Assembly: GCF_002210225.1 (NCBI RefSeq)
Contig: NZ_MWUJ01000006.1
Location: forward strand, 1-64,000
DNA length: 64,000 nt
Source of the DNA: Geofilum rhodophaeum
GTDB lineage: Bacteria; Bacteroidota; Bacteroidia; Bacteroidales; Marinilabiliaceae
Direction: 5' to 3'
The first letter of the stretch is position 1; every line of letters starts with the position of its first letter. Under the pieces are notes generated by a model, which worked only from the letters and a program-made list of their open reading frames with translations, made no database searches and was not told the DNA's origin. Made by a program: the position numbers and the translations under genes. This document shows positions 49,950 to 58,973 of this stretch, piece after piece.

Positions 49950-52637
49950 TTAAAAATCTTTAGGCATCTGCTGCTCCAAATACCGAAGCAGCTGAAGTGC
50001 TGCCAGTCCCCATTGAGCGGCATAATTGGTTGAAATTTCAGGGTTCTCATTGATGGGGCGCAGACTTCTGGGCCCTTCAATTTGTTGCAGGCTGGGGATG
50101 CTGAGTGATTTTTCGGGGTTTTGCAGGCTGAATTCCTGCCAGGCGCGCCGTCCCAACTTTGGATTGTTTGTTTTATAGGCGGCATAAGCGCTCAGGCGCG
50201 AATGCCCCTGGTGAAGGACATGGTTGCGGTAGGTGGCACCCAACTCTTTTTTCTGAACCGATTGTGGGGCATTATACAGGGTGCAATAGCGCAACCAGGC
50301 GGCTTCAAATTCGGGCATGTCAAAGAGGTCGATCAGTTCGGCATTCAGTTCGGTTAATCCAAATACGGCATTAAGATGCGATACGTTGATGTTCGTATGG
50401 TCTTCCAGTTCAAAGGTTCCGCTGTGGGTATCCATACTGCCCAAGCCGGTGAAAAAGCCCTGGGGCTGAGCAGCAATGGTGCGCATGCTGTTTTTGAGGC
50501 GTTCCAGACTGTGGGGATCTTCGGTGCGCTCCCAATGGGTGAGCCAGGCGGAGGCTATGGCGCCCCAGTCGGTACCAAAGCTCATGGTAACACGGGTGGT
50601 GTCACTCAAATCCAGGTCCATTCGTTTGCGCAGCGGGGGCACTTTCAGCAGGGCCAGGTGTGCATTTAATTGTTCGTCCATTAAGTCGCCCACGCGTTCG
50701 TCGGCCGTCAGGTAATAATAATAGCGTCGGTTGGCAACGGTGCTGATGCGCATTTGTTTGGCGCTGCAGCCCCAGTGTTGGACGTTGTGGCGCGAACCAA
50801 GGGGGGCAAAGGGGCCTTGGTGGTGCACGTCGACTTCGCCGGTGTGTCGGGTCATGGCTTCGGCCAGACGAAAAGCATCGGCTCTTCCGGAGTGCAGAAA
50901 GTAGTTCCAAAGCCAGATGTCGGTTGCCAGTTCGGAATTGTCCCAGGCATAGCCGCCCACATCGTAACGCCATACGTGTCGGTCGCTGTCGTAGGTGTGC
51001 ATAAAGTCGCCATAATCCCAAAATCCGTACCAGCGATGCTGCGCTACCTGAAGCTGATAAAAATGGAACAGCCAGTCGAGCCGCTCTTCTATTTTTTGGC
51101 GGGCGGGACTTTCAGGTTCATCGGCTTGTCGCACGGTCCAGGTCTGACCAAATACGCCAGTTTGCTGCAGCTGCTGCAGGTCGGCCATCAATACGGGAGG
51201 GGTGGCTGCTGCGCGACTGTGGGCGAGGATTTCTTCGCGACTGGGGGTATGCGGGTAGGTTTGGATGTGCAATTCACTGGTGCGGGCTACGCCCAGTGGC
51301 CGCCCGTAGCCGGGCTCATAATCTTCATAGGTGATTTCGAGTCCTTCCCATTGCTTCTCATAGCTGTCCATGCCCATGCCGTCGTGATAAAAGCGCAGGT
51401 CCATAGCGGGCGCTTCCGGTGCCCAAAGCCAAAGGGTGACTTCAGCGCTTTCTGCAGCGGCATTTTTGATGTCGATTTGGGCGGGGTACGATTGCCAAAA
51501 GTTGCGTATCGAGAAGGCTGCGCCCCCCTGGGTGCTGCCCATATAAGCGGTGCCGTTGGCTCTGTTTCCCTGGCCTGCCTTGAGCCAGCTGTGTCCGGCC
51601 TTGGTTCTTTTTTTTATGGAGAAGGCATCGGGTGTGCTCTGAAACAGGCTGTAGTCGCCAAAGGCGGGGATGTAGGGGAGGCCGCGCCTGGTCCGCTCGG
51701 GAAATTCTTCGAGCGGAGGAACGGGGCGCCCCTCAAGCTGGGCGGTGGTGACTGCTTTGCCGGCTTCGCGGCGAAGCCCGGTTAATCCTTGTACCGCTTC
51801 TCCAAACAGACCGCCATCGGCGCTGGTGAAACGAACATGGCGGTTGTACAGCTCTGTTTGGTGCATGGGTACTTCCATGCGTAGGCCGAGTCCCCGGATA
51901 AAGTCTTGTTCTTCATCTCCATCGTAGATGATGGTGTGCATTATACGGATGTTGTTGCTGCCGGCGTAGAAGTAGAGTCGAAGGACGAAGGGCAGCAGGG
52001 TTTTGCCGGTGTCCGAAAAGTGGGTGCCTTCTACTTTTACCAGAGCACGGACGGGTCCGCTTTGCTCCAGTTCGATATTTTTTATTTGGCCGCGGAAGGG
52101 GGTGGTTACTACGGCTTGTGTACCATAGGCTTCCGGGGTGTTTTGGAGGAGGAGGACCAGGTGGCCATTACGGGCAGTGAGGTGTTGCTTGTGGTAAATG
52201 GCGCGGATGATTTCACTGCCGCTTTTGGCCAGAATGGTTTGATGGGTGCCATTTTTGATGACGATGCTGTCGGGGTAGTCTTCTACGGTCAGCGGATGGT
52301 TGCCGGTGTGGGTGGGACCAGCCAGCAGTTGCATTTGCCGGGGCAGCTTGCTGTCGGGTGCCGCGGCTACGGCCGTCCATTTTACTGAGCCATCGGGCCA
52401 GTAGGCAAGGGGCCAGGTCTGGGCCGGAAGGGGCCGACCTTCTTCGTTTTGGAGCTGGAAGGACTGGTCGCGGTTTACCGTGCCGCGGGGCCAGGCTACG
52501 CCAAAAGTGTTGCCGTTGAACTGAGTAGGGACTTGTTGATCAAGCCAGTTGATGGTGACGGGGGTGGGTTGACTGCTGAGTATAAGTGTGGGCCACAAGA
52601 GCAGCAGGAGACTGAGGAGTCGTTGACCGAAGAACAT
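49950..52637 (-). CDS. PcRGLX/PL26-like exo-rhamnogalacturonan lyase family protein
   Basis: An 895-residue exported protein. The start at 52637 gives a leader (MFFGQRLLSLLLLLWPTLIL). The N-terminal RIFT-barrel domain reads FGVAWPRGTVNRDQSFQLQN, then PLAYWPDGSVKWTAVAA, the pattern of PcRGLX/YetA-like proteins. The middle (LLPFVLRLYFYAGSNNIRIMHT) and a large all-alpha (alpha/alpha toroid) C-terminal domain with DYGDFMHTYDSDRHVWRYDVGGYAWDNSE and QHWGCSAKQMR follow. The founding fungal enzyme cleaves rhamnogalacturonan I from an end. It lies 13 bp after the DUF6250-like gene and probably acts in the same operon on pectin-like polymers. Substrate is inferred. Confidence 0.8.
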   Translation of the reverse strand: MFFGQRLLSLLLLLWPTLILSSQPTPVTINWLDQQVPTQFNGNTFGVAWPRGTVNRDQSFQLQNEEGRPLPAQTWPLAYWPDGSVKWTAVAAAPDSKLPRQMQLLAGPTHTGNHPLTVEDYPDSIVIKNGTHQTILAKSGSEIIRAIYHKQHLTARNGHLVLLLQNTPEAYGTQAVVTTPFRGQIKNIELEQSGPVRALVKVEGTHFSDTGKTLLPFVLRLYFYAGSNNIRIMHTIIYDGDEEQDFIRGLGLRMEVPMHQTELYNRHVRFTSADGGLFGEAVQGLTGLRREAGKAVTTAQLEGRPVPPLEEFPERTRRGLPYIPAFGDYSLFQSTPDAFSIKKRTKAGHSWLKAGQGNRANGTAYMGSTQGGAAFSIRNFWQSYPAQIDIKNAAAESAEVTLWLWAPEAPAMDLRFYHDGMGMDSYEKQWEGLEITYEDYEPGYGRPLGVARTSELHIQTYPHTPSREEILAHSRAAATPPVLMADLQQLQQTGVFGQTWTVRQADEPESPARQKIEERLDWLFHFYQLQVAQHRWYGFWDYGDFMHTYDSDRHVWRYDVGGYAWDNSELATDIWLWNYFLHSGRADAFRLAEAMTRHTGEVDVHHQGPFAPLGSRHNVQHWGCSAKQMRISTVANRRYYYYLTADERVGDLMDEQLNAHLALLKVPPLRKRMDLDLSDTTRVTMSFGTDWGAIASAWLTHWERTEDPHSLERLKNSMRTIAAQPQGFFTGLGSMDTHSGTFELEDHTNINVSHLNAVFGLTELNAELIDLFDMPEFEAAWLRYCTLYNAPQSVQKKELGATYRNHVLHQGHSRLSAYAAYKTNNPKLGRRAWQEFSLQNPEKSLSIPSLQQIEGPRSLRPINENPEISTNYAAQWGLAALQLLRYLEQQMPKDF

Positions 52638-52650
52638 AAATACTGGTTGT

Positions 52651-53358
52651 TTAGTTGTTGAGCTGGTAAATATGGATGTGGTCGATTTTATGGCGCGACC
52701 AGGTGGAGCGGAAGCCGAAACAGCCTTTGGTGAGGGGATTGGGATCCTGGTATTCAAAGAAATCGATGTCGTTCATGCGAAAACGGACCAGGCCGTCTTT
52801 TACAAGAATTTGGACCTTATAGGGGATGTTGGCTTCAAGTAAATAGGGGGCTTCATTTTTTTCGCCGATAATAATACGTTCCCCGGCTCCCTCGTATTTA
52901 CGAAAACGGGTGGTGGAATTGTAATTGCCACCTACTCCGACATAATACTGTGACAGTTCGTGGTATTCTTCAAATTTTCCCGAGCGGGTAAAAAGGTTGG
53001 GATTGTTGGGGTCCGAGGCAGACCAAAATTGGTTGAGGTCGGACAGCCGGTCGTTTACTCCCTCTTCCATGACAACGGTTCGTTCGTATTCTATGAGGTA
53101 GTTGCCTTCGAGTTCGTGTTTGTACCAAATGGTGACGCCGCCTTCGGTGTCGGCAATGAGCGTGCCGTTCTCAACATATACCCGCGATTTTGGGGTGGAA
53201 TCCATTTCAACGACCCAGTTGTCCGGGTTGAGTCCCTCGCTGAAATCATCTGAAAACAGCAGTTCTCCTTTTTTAATGCGGTCTTTCTGGTCGGTATTGC
53301 AGGCACTAAAGATCAACAAAAAAGCGAGGTTTAAGAGAGAAGCAGGGATGCGTTTCAT
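52651..53358 (-). CDS. DUF6250-like (laminin-G-type) lipoprotein
   Basis: A 235-residue lipoprotein (leader SLLNLAFLLIFSAC, then NTDQKDR). The mature part is a jelly-roll: LLFSDDFSEGLNPDNWVVEM, then TIWYKHELEGNYLIEYERTV, LNQFWSASDPNN, and the ending GCFGFRSTWSRHKIDHIHIY. This is the concanavalin/laminin-G-like pattern of the DUF6250/DUF1961 proteins found with polysaccharide lyases in Bacteroidota; the name DUF6250 is my best match. It is the first gene of the minus-strand cluster. It could bind carbohydrate or be a lyase. A TATCTTGC -7-like box lies upstream on the minus strand. Confidence 0.7.
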   Translation of the reverse strand: MKRIPASLLNLAFLLIFSACNTDQKDRIKKGELLFSDDFSEGLNPDNWVVEMDSTPKSRVYVENGTLIADTEGGVTIWYKHELEGNYLIEYERTVVMEEGVNDRLSDLNQFWSASDPNNPNLFTRSGKFEEYHELSQYYVGVGGNYNSTTRFRKYEGAGERIIIGEKNEAPYLLEANIPYKVQILVKDGLVRFRMNDIDFFEYQDPNPLTKGCFGFRSTWSRHKIDHIHIYQLNN

Positions 53359-53494
53359 AATCAGTTGTTTTAACAGGATAAAATCTTAATGATAGGCGCA
53401 AGATAGCCAAAAAATGACAAATTGCCCATGAAAAAGAGCTTACTTGTTAAGACAAGATAAGAGGCTTATGATCCGCAAAGAGGCTGCCGCACAT

Positions 53495-54199
53495 TCAGGC
53501 CTGAATAATAAAAATGGTGGGCTTTTTGTGCAATTCGGGCAGTTTGCCTTTCCATTGGGCAATGGTTTTGGTAACTACGTAAGCGTCGGGCAGGGTGAGG
53601 TTGCAGGCGATGCACAAACGGGTGGTGGGGGCGCAGGCTTGAAGGATGTCCTGGGCCAGGTGGTTGTTGCGGAAGGGGGTTTCGATGAAGAGTTGGGCCT
53701 GCTGTTCGTTGCGCGAACGGTTTTCGAGCTGGCGCAGGGTTTTGAGGCGCTCGTCCTTCTTGATGGGAATGTAGCCTACAAAGGCAAAGCTTTGTCCGTT
53801 CATGCCCGATGCCATCATGGCCAGGAGGATGGAGGAGGGACCGACCATGGGAACGACTTCGATGCCGGCCTGGTGGGCCAGTTTGACGACTTCGGCACCG
53901 GGATCGGCCACGCCGGGACAGCCCGCTTCGGAGATGATGCCTACGTCGTGCCCGGCTTTGAGGGGTTTGAGGTACTCGGACCACTGGGCCGGGGTGGTGC
54001 GTTTGTTCAGGGGATAAAATACCGAGCCGTCGATGTCCATTTGCCGGTCGAGCACGCGCAGGTAGCGACGGGCGGTGCGCAGGTCTTCGACGATGAAATG
54101 GCGCAGGTTGACGGCGATTTGTGCGACTGCTGTGGGGATGGTGTTTTGGGTATTGGGGTCGCCCAGGGTGTTGGGTATTAAAAAGAGTTTGCCTGCCAT
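53495..54199 (-). CDS. RsmI-type tetrapyrrole-methylase-fold SAM methyltransferase
   Basis: A 234-residue cytoplasmic methyltransferase. The start MAGKLFLIPNTLGDP at 54199 and the block GIISEAGCPGVADPG match the fold of RsmI (16S rRNA cytidine 2'-O-methyltransferase at C1402), where the usual form is SEAGTPGISDPG; GPSSILLAMMASGM follows, and QLFIETPFRNN and KTIAQWKGKLPEL complete the family pattern. It differs enough from RsmI that I do not give a symbol; Bacteroidota often have this as a second, uncharacterised homolog. It is divergent from the flavin reductase gene. Confidence 0.85.
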   Translation of the reverse strand: MAGKLFLIPNTLGDPNTQNTIPTAVAQIAVNLRHFIVEDLRTARRYLRVLDRQMDIDGSVFYPLNKRTTPAQWSEYLKPLKAGHDVGIISEAGCPGVADPGAEVVKLAHQAGIEVVPMVGPSSILLAMMASGMNGQSFAFVGYIPIKKDERLKTLRQLENRSRNEQQAQLFIETPFRNNHLAQDILQACAPTTRLCIACNLTLPDAYVVTKTIAQWKGKLPELHKKPTIFIIQA

Positions 54200-54303
54200 G
54201 CTTGCTTTCTTCAGTATTGTAAGAGGACAAAGATACAAACTCCGGGGAATAATAAAACAGGACTAAAAGATACAAAATTCACTTTTTGCTTGTCCCACCC
54301 GCA

Positions 54304-54311
54304 TATTTTTG
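54304..54311 (+). promoter_or_regulatory. -7 element of the flavin-reductase/methylthiotransferase operon
   Basis: TATTTTTG matches TAnnTTTG, 27 bp before the ATG at 54339. A TTTG at 54285-54288 is only 15 bp upstream, too close for the ideal -33 spacing. Confidence 0.45.
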
Positions 54312-54338
54312 CGATTTTTGCCGACTAAAATTTTTGGT

Positions 54339-54998
54339 ATGCGCAAACGTTCATTTAATCTGCATAAAATCATTGAAAAGAGGGATTTGACGCCTTCTAC
54401 TTTTGTGCTCCGTATGGAGCGCAACGGACTCGAATTTGTGGCGGGACAGCACATTCAGGTGGGACCGCCCAACGGGATACATACGCGGGAATATTCGATT
54501 TACAGTGCGCCGGGCGACAAGGATTTGGAGATTCTGGTTCGTGAGGTGGAAACGGGTTTGGTTACGCCGGCTTTAAAGAAGTTGAAGCCCGAGGATGGAG
54601 TGGTGATTAACGATGCGGTGGGCTATTTTACGTTGCCGGGGGATTTGGCGGAGGAGCAGCCTTTGCTGTTTGTGGCCAGTGGTACGGGCATTTCGCCCTT
54701 CCACAGTTTTGTGAAGGACAGGCCTGCCTTGAATTACCGCCTCTTGCACGGGGTGCGTTACGCTTCGGAGGCTTATGAGCGCGAAGATTACGCGGAGGGC
54801 CGCTATGTGGCCTGTACCTCACAGGATGCGGGGGGCGATTTCAAGGGCCGGGTGACCGACTACCTGCGCCAAAACCCTGTAAATCCCGATACTTTGTGTT
54901 ATCTTTGCGGCAATTGTGATATGATCCATGAGGTATTCGATATCCTTGAAGAACAGGGTGTTAAGTCGGACAATATCTTTACTGAGGTTTATTTTTAA
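54339..54998 (+). CDS. Ferredoxin-NADP-reductase-type flavin oxidoreductase
   Basis: A 219-residue protein with the FNR fold. The FAD-binding barrel has the REYSIYSAPG motif (R-x-Y-S, residues about 52-61), and the NAD(P) domain has LLFVASGTGISPFHSF and the C-terminal LCYLCGNCDMIHEVFD. No iron-sulfur domain is fused. It could reduce a ferredoxin or flavodoxin. The start at 54339 follows the -7 box. It precedes two radical-SAM methylthiotransferase genes by 27 bp, so it may supply electrons to them (inference). Confidence 0.88.
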   Translation: MRKRSFNLHKIIEKRDLTPSTFVLRMERNGLEFVAGQHIQVGPPNGIHTREYSIYSAPGDKDLEILVREVETGLVTPALKKLKPEDGVVINDAVGYFTLPGDLAEEQPLLFVASGTGISPFHSFVKDRPALNYRLLHGVRYASEAYEREDYAEGRYVACTSQDAGGDFKGRVTDYLRQNPVNPDTLCYLCGNCDMIHEVFDILEEQGVKSDNIFTEVYF

Positions 54999-55025
54999 TG
55001 GGTTGGTTGATAAAATTTTGAGCAG

Positions 55026-56444
55026 ATGAAATATCATTTGGTGGTACTGGGTTGTCAGATGAACCATGCCGATGCGGAGCGGATGCAGGCCATTATGGCG
55101 AAGTTGGGATATGCCGAAACGGAACGGGAAGAGGATGCCGATGTGATTGGCATTATTGCCTGTTCGGTACGGCAGAAGGCGATTGACAAGGTTTATTCGA
55201 AGATTGCCAAATGGAACAAGTGGAAGAATAAGAAGAACTTGTTGACTTTTGTGTCGGGCTGCGTGTTGCCCGACGACCGGGAGAAGTTTCTGAAGCTGTT
55301 TGATTTGGTGTTTGACATGAAGGAACTGGCTTCTTTCCCGGCGATGCTGAGTCAGTACGGGGTAACTACGCCGATTTCGAATACTGCGCTGATTCACGAT
55401 GAGGCCTTGCAGGAGGCTGCCCGTCCCGCTACGGTGGCCGAAAAGCTCAACTTTTCGAGCCTGAAGCCGGCAGAAAATAAGGTGAAGGCGGCCCCGCAGA
55501 CCTGGGAGGTGGAGCCCATCTACAACAGTACCTTTGAGGCTTTCATTCCCATACAGAATGGTTGCAATAAGTTTTGCACCTTTTGTGCAGTACCTTACAC
55601 CCGGGGCCGTGAGGTGAGTCGCCCTTCTGCCGATATTCTGGAGGAGGCAGGCAAGCTGATCGAGAGGGGCTACAAGAGCATTACCCTTTTGGGGCAGAAT
55701 GTGAATTCGTACGGGCTGGATAAGAAGGGCGAGGAGTTGTCTTTTGCCGATTTGCTGGATCACCTGGGTGCCATGGCCGATGCTTCGGGTAAGGAGGTGT
55801 GGATTTATTATACTTCGCCGCACCCGAGGGACATGACCCGCGATGTGATTGAGGCGATGGCGCGGCGGCGTTCGCTGGCCAAGCAGGTGCATTTGCCGGT
55901 GCAGTCGGGCGACGACAAAGTGTTGATTCGCATGAACCGTAAGCACAGTATGGAACGCTACCGCGAGGTGGTGGGCTGGATCAGGGATTTGTTGCCCACA
56001 GCCACCCTGTTTACCGACGTGATTGTTGGGTTTACGGGGGAGACCGACGAGCAGTTTGAAAATACGCGTGCGGCCGTACGGGAATTTAAGTACAACATGG
56101 CTTACATTGCGATGTATTCGCCGCGACCGGGTGCGGCTTCCTTTGCTTGGCAGGACGATGTGGACCATGCGGTAAAGAAGGAACGTTATGCGGTTTTGAC
56201 GGAGGACCTGGAAAAGGAAGCTGTGGTGCATACGCGTGAGCTGGAAGGCAAGACTGTGCGCATGTTGGTGCGGGGGAAGGACCGTAAGGAGGGCTATTTG
56301 AGTGGCCATACCGAGGGTAAAATAATTGTACGCTTTGCCAGCGAGGACGATAGTCTGATTGGTTCGTTTGTGGATGTGCAGATTGAATCGGTACGTCCCT
56401 TCAGTGCCGAGGGTAAGTTGGTAAATGCAGCAGTAACATTATAA
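55026..56444 (+). CDS. miaB: MiaB-family radical SAM methylthiotransferase
   Basis: A 472-residue enzyme. The N-terminal domain for the second iron-sulfur cluster has its three Cys in LGCQMNHADAERM, then IIACSVRQKAIDKVY and FVSGCVLPDD. The radical SAM motif is CNKFCTFC (Cys at about 180, 184, 187), followed by VPYTRGREVSRP, and a TRAM domain ends the protein (residues about 405-470). MiaB adds a methylthio group to i6A37 in tRNA. The N-terminal part differs from the common NTCAVRE form, so assignment to tRNA MiaB is likely but another substrate is possible. It lies in an operon with the reductase and mtaB. Confidence 0.83.
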   Translation: MKYHLVVLGCQMNHADAERMQAIMAKLGYAETEREEDADVIGIIACSVRQKAIDKVYSKIAKWNKWKNKKNLLTFVSGCVLPDDREKFLKLFDLVFDMKELASFPAMLSQYGVTTPISNTALIHDEALQEAARPATVAEKLNFSSLKPAENKVKAAPQTWEVEPIYNSTFEAFIPIQNGCNKFCTFCAVPYTRGREVSRPSADILEEAGKLIERGYKSITLLGQNVNSYGLDKKGEELSFADLLDHLGAMADASGKEVWIYYTSPHPRDMTRDVIEAMARRRSLAKQVHLPVQSGDDKVLIRMNRKHSMERYREVVGWIRDLLPTATLFTDVIVGFTGETDEQFENTRAAVREFKYNMAYIAMYSPRPGAASFAWQDDVDHAVKKERYAVLTEDLEKEAVVHTRELEGKTVRMLVRGKDRKEGYLSGHTEGKIIVRFASEDDSLIGSFVDVQIESVRPFSAEGKLVNAAVTL

Positions 56445-56475
56445 AATAACATCCCGTTGGGGATTAATATATAGC

Positions 56476-57726
56476 ATGAGGGTAGCATTTAAAACCTTGG
56501 GCTGTCGCCTGAATCAGTACGAAACAGATGCCCTGGCGGCCCAATTCAGGGAGCAGGGCTATGAGGTGTCGGAGCAAGAAGAGGGCGCCGATGTGGTGGT
56601 GGTGAATACCTGTACAGTAACCAACCAAAGCAATCAAAAATCGCGTCACGTGATCAGTCACGCCGGTAAAGTAAATCCCACTGCAAAAATGGTGATTACG
56701 GGTTGTATGACGGAGAGTCACGCCGATCAGCTGCACCAGAAGTTTCCGGGGGCTACGATCATCAATAACCAGGCGAAGAGTGGTATTTTTCAGAGTGTGG
56801 ATGCGCTGTTGAAGACGGGCAATCCGGTCCTTTCCAATAAAGATTTTGACCTGTTCAGCTACCAGTCCTTCACCGAAATGTTTCATACACGCAGTCTGGT
56901 GAAAATTCAGGACGGCTGCGACAATTTCTGTACTTTTTGCATCATTCCCTTTGTGCGCGGACGGGCTGTCAGTCGCCCAGCCAATCAGGTGCTGCAAAAT
57001 GTGCGTGAGGTGGTGGCCAAGGGGGCTAAGGAAATTGTACTGACCGGGGTCAACATCAGTCGCTACGACCATCAGGGACTGAAGTTTTCGGGCTTGCTTG
57101 ATCAAATATTGAACGTGGAGGGCGATTTCAGGGTACGGATTTCATCGATTGAACCAGATCGTTTCGACGATCACTTTTTCAGTCTGGTGGGGCACCCCAA
57201 GTTGGCACCCCACTTGCATCTTTGTCTCCAAAGCGGCTCCGACCGCATTTTGTTGCAGATGCGACGCATGTACACCGTTTCGGAATTTATGAGTATTGTG
57301 GACCGCGTGCGGGCCCGCGACCCCCGCTTCAATTTCACCACCGATGTGATTGTGGGTTTTCCGGGCGAAACGGAGGAAGAATTTGAGGAAACCATGGACG
57401 TGGCCCGCCGTGTAGGCTTTGGCCACATGCACATTTTCAAGTACTCGGTGCGAAAGAATACCCGTGCAGAGCGCATGCCGCATCACATTCCGGATGCCGT
57501 AAAGACCGATCGCAGTCAACGTATGCACGCCCTGGCTGAGGAGCTGAAGGCGGCCTACCGGGCCCCTTTTGACCAGACGGAGCAGCGTGTTTTGGTGGAG
57601 AAGTGGGCGGATGGTAAGGCCAGTGGTTACAACGACTATTACGTGCCTATGGTCTTTGACAGCGACAACAAAAAGCGCAATCGCTTTGAGCAGGTGGTGG
57701 CCAGGGTGCAGGACTTTGAAGAGTAG
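56476..57726 (+). CDS. mtaB: tRNA t6A37 methylthiotransferase
   Basis: A 416-residue radical SAM enzyme of the MtaB type, which converts t6A37 to ms2t6A37 in tRNA. The N-terminal Cys are in KTLGCRLNQYETDAL, VVNTCTVTNQSNQKSR and VITGCMTESHAD; the radical SAM motif is CDNFCTFC (Cys 148, 152, 155) followed by IIPFVRGRAVSRP. HLHLCLQSGSDRIL and TTDVIVGFPGETEEEF are further family marks. The TRAM domain at the C-terminus is short. The gene follows miaB by 31 bp and precedes the second DUF418 gene by 24 bp. Confidence 0.92.
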   Translation: MRVAFKTLGCRLNQYETDALAAQFREQGYEVSEQEEGADVVVVNTCTVTNQSNQKSRHVISHAGKVNPTAKMVITGCMTESHADQLHQKFPGATIINNQAKSGIFQSVDALLKTGNPVLSNKDFDLFSYQSFTEMFHTRSLVKIQDGCDNFCTFCIIPFVRGRAVSRPANQVLQNVREVVAKGAKEIVLTGVNISRYDHQGLKFSGLLDQILNVEGDFRVRISSIEPDRFDDHFFSLVGHPKLAPHLHLCLQSGSDRILLQMRRMYTVSEFMSIVDRVRARDPRFNFTTDVIVGFPGETEEEFEETMDVARRVGFGHMHIFKYSVRKNTRAERMPHHIPDAVKTDRSQRMHALAEELKAAYRAPFDQTEQRVLVEKWADGKASGYNDYYVPMVFDSDNKKRNRFEQVVARVQDFEE

Positions 57727-57750
57727 GTCTTAATTGTAAAACTGAACGAT

Positions 57751-58929
57751 ATGACAACCGTAAAGGAGGCGGTGCAACGCCTGACGGTGGTGGATGCGCT
57801 CAGAGGCTTTGCGCTTATTTCCATTATGCTGCTGCATAATGTGGAGCGCTTTGAGGTTTATGGTCTGCCCGATTTGCCCCTATGGCTGCAGCAACTGGAT
57901 AAGGTGGTGTGGGACAGTTTTTTCTTTTTATTTGGGGGCAAGTCCTACGCCATTTTTGCTTTGTTGTTCGGACTCACCTTTTACATTCAAACGAACAATC
58001 AGGAAAGACAGGGAAAGGATTTTCGCTTGCGTTTTGCGGGGCGGATGTTTTGGCTTCTGCTTTTTGGAATTGTGAACACGCTTTTTTATCAGGGCGAAAT
58101 ATTGGTACTTTATGCGCTTGTGGGCATTTTGTTGTTGCCTTTTGCCCGTTTGAGTAACAGGGGCTTGTTGGTGGCTGCAGGTATTCTGTTGCTGCAACCC
58201 ATTTTGTGGGTACGTGCTGTTGTGGCTTTGGGACAACCCGATTTGCCCTTGCTTGAACCGGTTTATATGCCTTTTTACCAGGGCGTGGGCGCGTTTCTGA
58301 AGGGAGATTCCTTGCCGGGACTTATGAAAAGCAATTTGTTTTCGGGCCGTTTGGGATCTTTACTTTGGTTTTGGGAGAATGGACGCATTACGCAAACCCT
58401 GGGCTTGTTTTTGGTTGGTTTTTGGGCTGGCCGCAAAGGTCTGTTTGTGGCCACTGAAGGCAATTTACGCATCTGGCGCAGGGTTTTGCTGATTGCTGCC
58501 CTGGCTTTTGGTCCCTTGCTTTTACTAAAGGTGCAGGCTGCCTTTTTCAGTGCTTCGCCCAATGGGGTGGATTTGCTGGGGCGCATATTCGGTTTATGGG
58601 CCAATTTGTCAATGATGGCCATTTGGGTCAGCGGTTTTGTCCTCCTTTTTCATAAAACCCGTGCCGGAAGCTGGCTCAATAAGCTTTCGCCGGTGGGTCG
58701 AATGAGTCTGACGAACTATTTGGTGCAATCGATATTGGGGGCCAGCATCTACTATGGTTACGGGCTGGCTCTTTACAAATATTCCGGAACCACTACCAGT
58801 CTCCTGGTGGGCGTACTTTTGGCAGCCTTTCAAATAGTTTACAGTACCTGGTGGTTTAAACGTTACAAACGGGGACCGCTGGAGGCGCTCTGGCATAGGC
58901 TGACCTGGATGGGGGCCAATAAGAATTAG
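57751..58929 (+). CDS. DUF418 family multi-pass membrane protein (copy 2)
   Basis: A 392-residue integral membrane protein. It shares the signatures VDALRGFALISIMLLHNVERF, then FFFLFGGKSYAIFALLFGLTF and the C-terminal RGPLEALWHRLTWM with the protein at 2382-3566, to which it is a paralog of almost equal length. The motif RMSLTNYLVQSILG is near residue 316. DUF418 proteins are predicted membrane proteins without a known reaction. It lies 24 bp after mtaB and probably ends that operon; a bidirectional terminator follows at 58945. Confidence 0.87.
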   Translation: MTTVKEAVQRLTVVDALRGFALISIMLLHNVERFEVYGLPDLPLWLQQLDKVVWDSFFFLFGGKSYAIFALLFGLTFYIQTNNQERQGKDFRLRFAGRMFWLLLFGIVNTLFYQGEILVLYALVGILLLPFARLSNRGLLVAAGILLLQPILWVRAVVALGQPDLPLLEPVYMPFYQGVGAFLKGDSLPGLMKSNLFSGRLGSLLWFWENGRITQTLGLFLVGFWAGRKGLFVATEGNLRIWRRVLLIAALAFGPLLLLKVQAAFFSASPNGVDLLGRIFGLWANLSMMAIWVSGFVLLFHKTRAGSWLNKLSPVGRMSLTNYLVQSILGASIYYGYGLALYKYSGTTTSLLVGVLLAAFQIVYSTWWFKRYKRGPLEALWHRLTWMGANKN

Positions 58930-58944
58930 GTCGGTGATGGCCCC

Positions 58945-58973
58945 AAAAAATAAGGCGGCAGCCTTATTTTTTT
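58945..58973. terminator. Bidirectional terminator overlapping the MFS stop codon
   Basis: AAAAAATAAGGC and GCCTTATTTTTT form a perfect stem around GGCA. The TTA of the convergent MFS gene's stop codon (58964) is part of the stem. Confidence 0.88.

Noticed and set aside
54819-56309. Minus-strand frame of 496 codons opposite miaB
   Set aside because: It is antisense to a radical SAM gene with intact motifs and has no start context or domain of its own.
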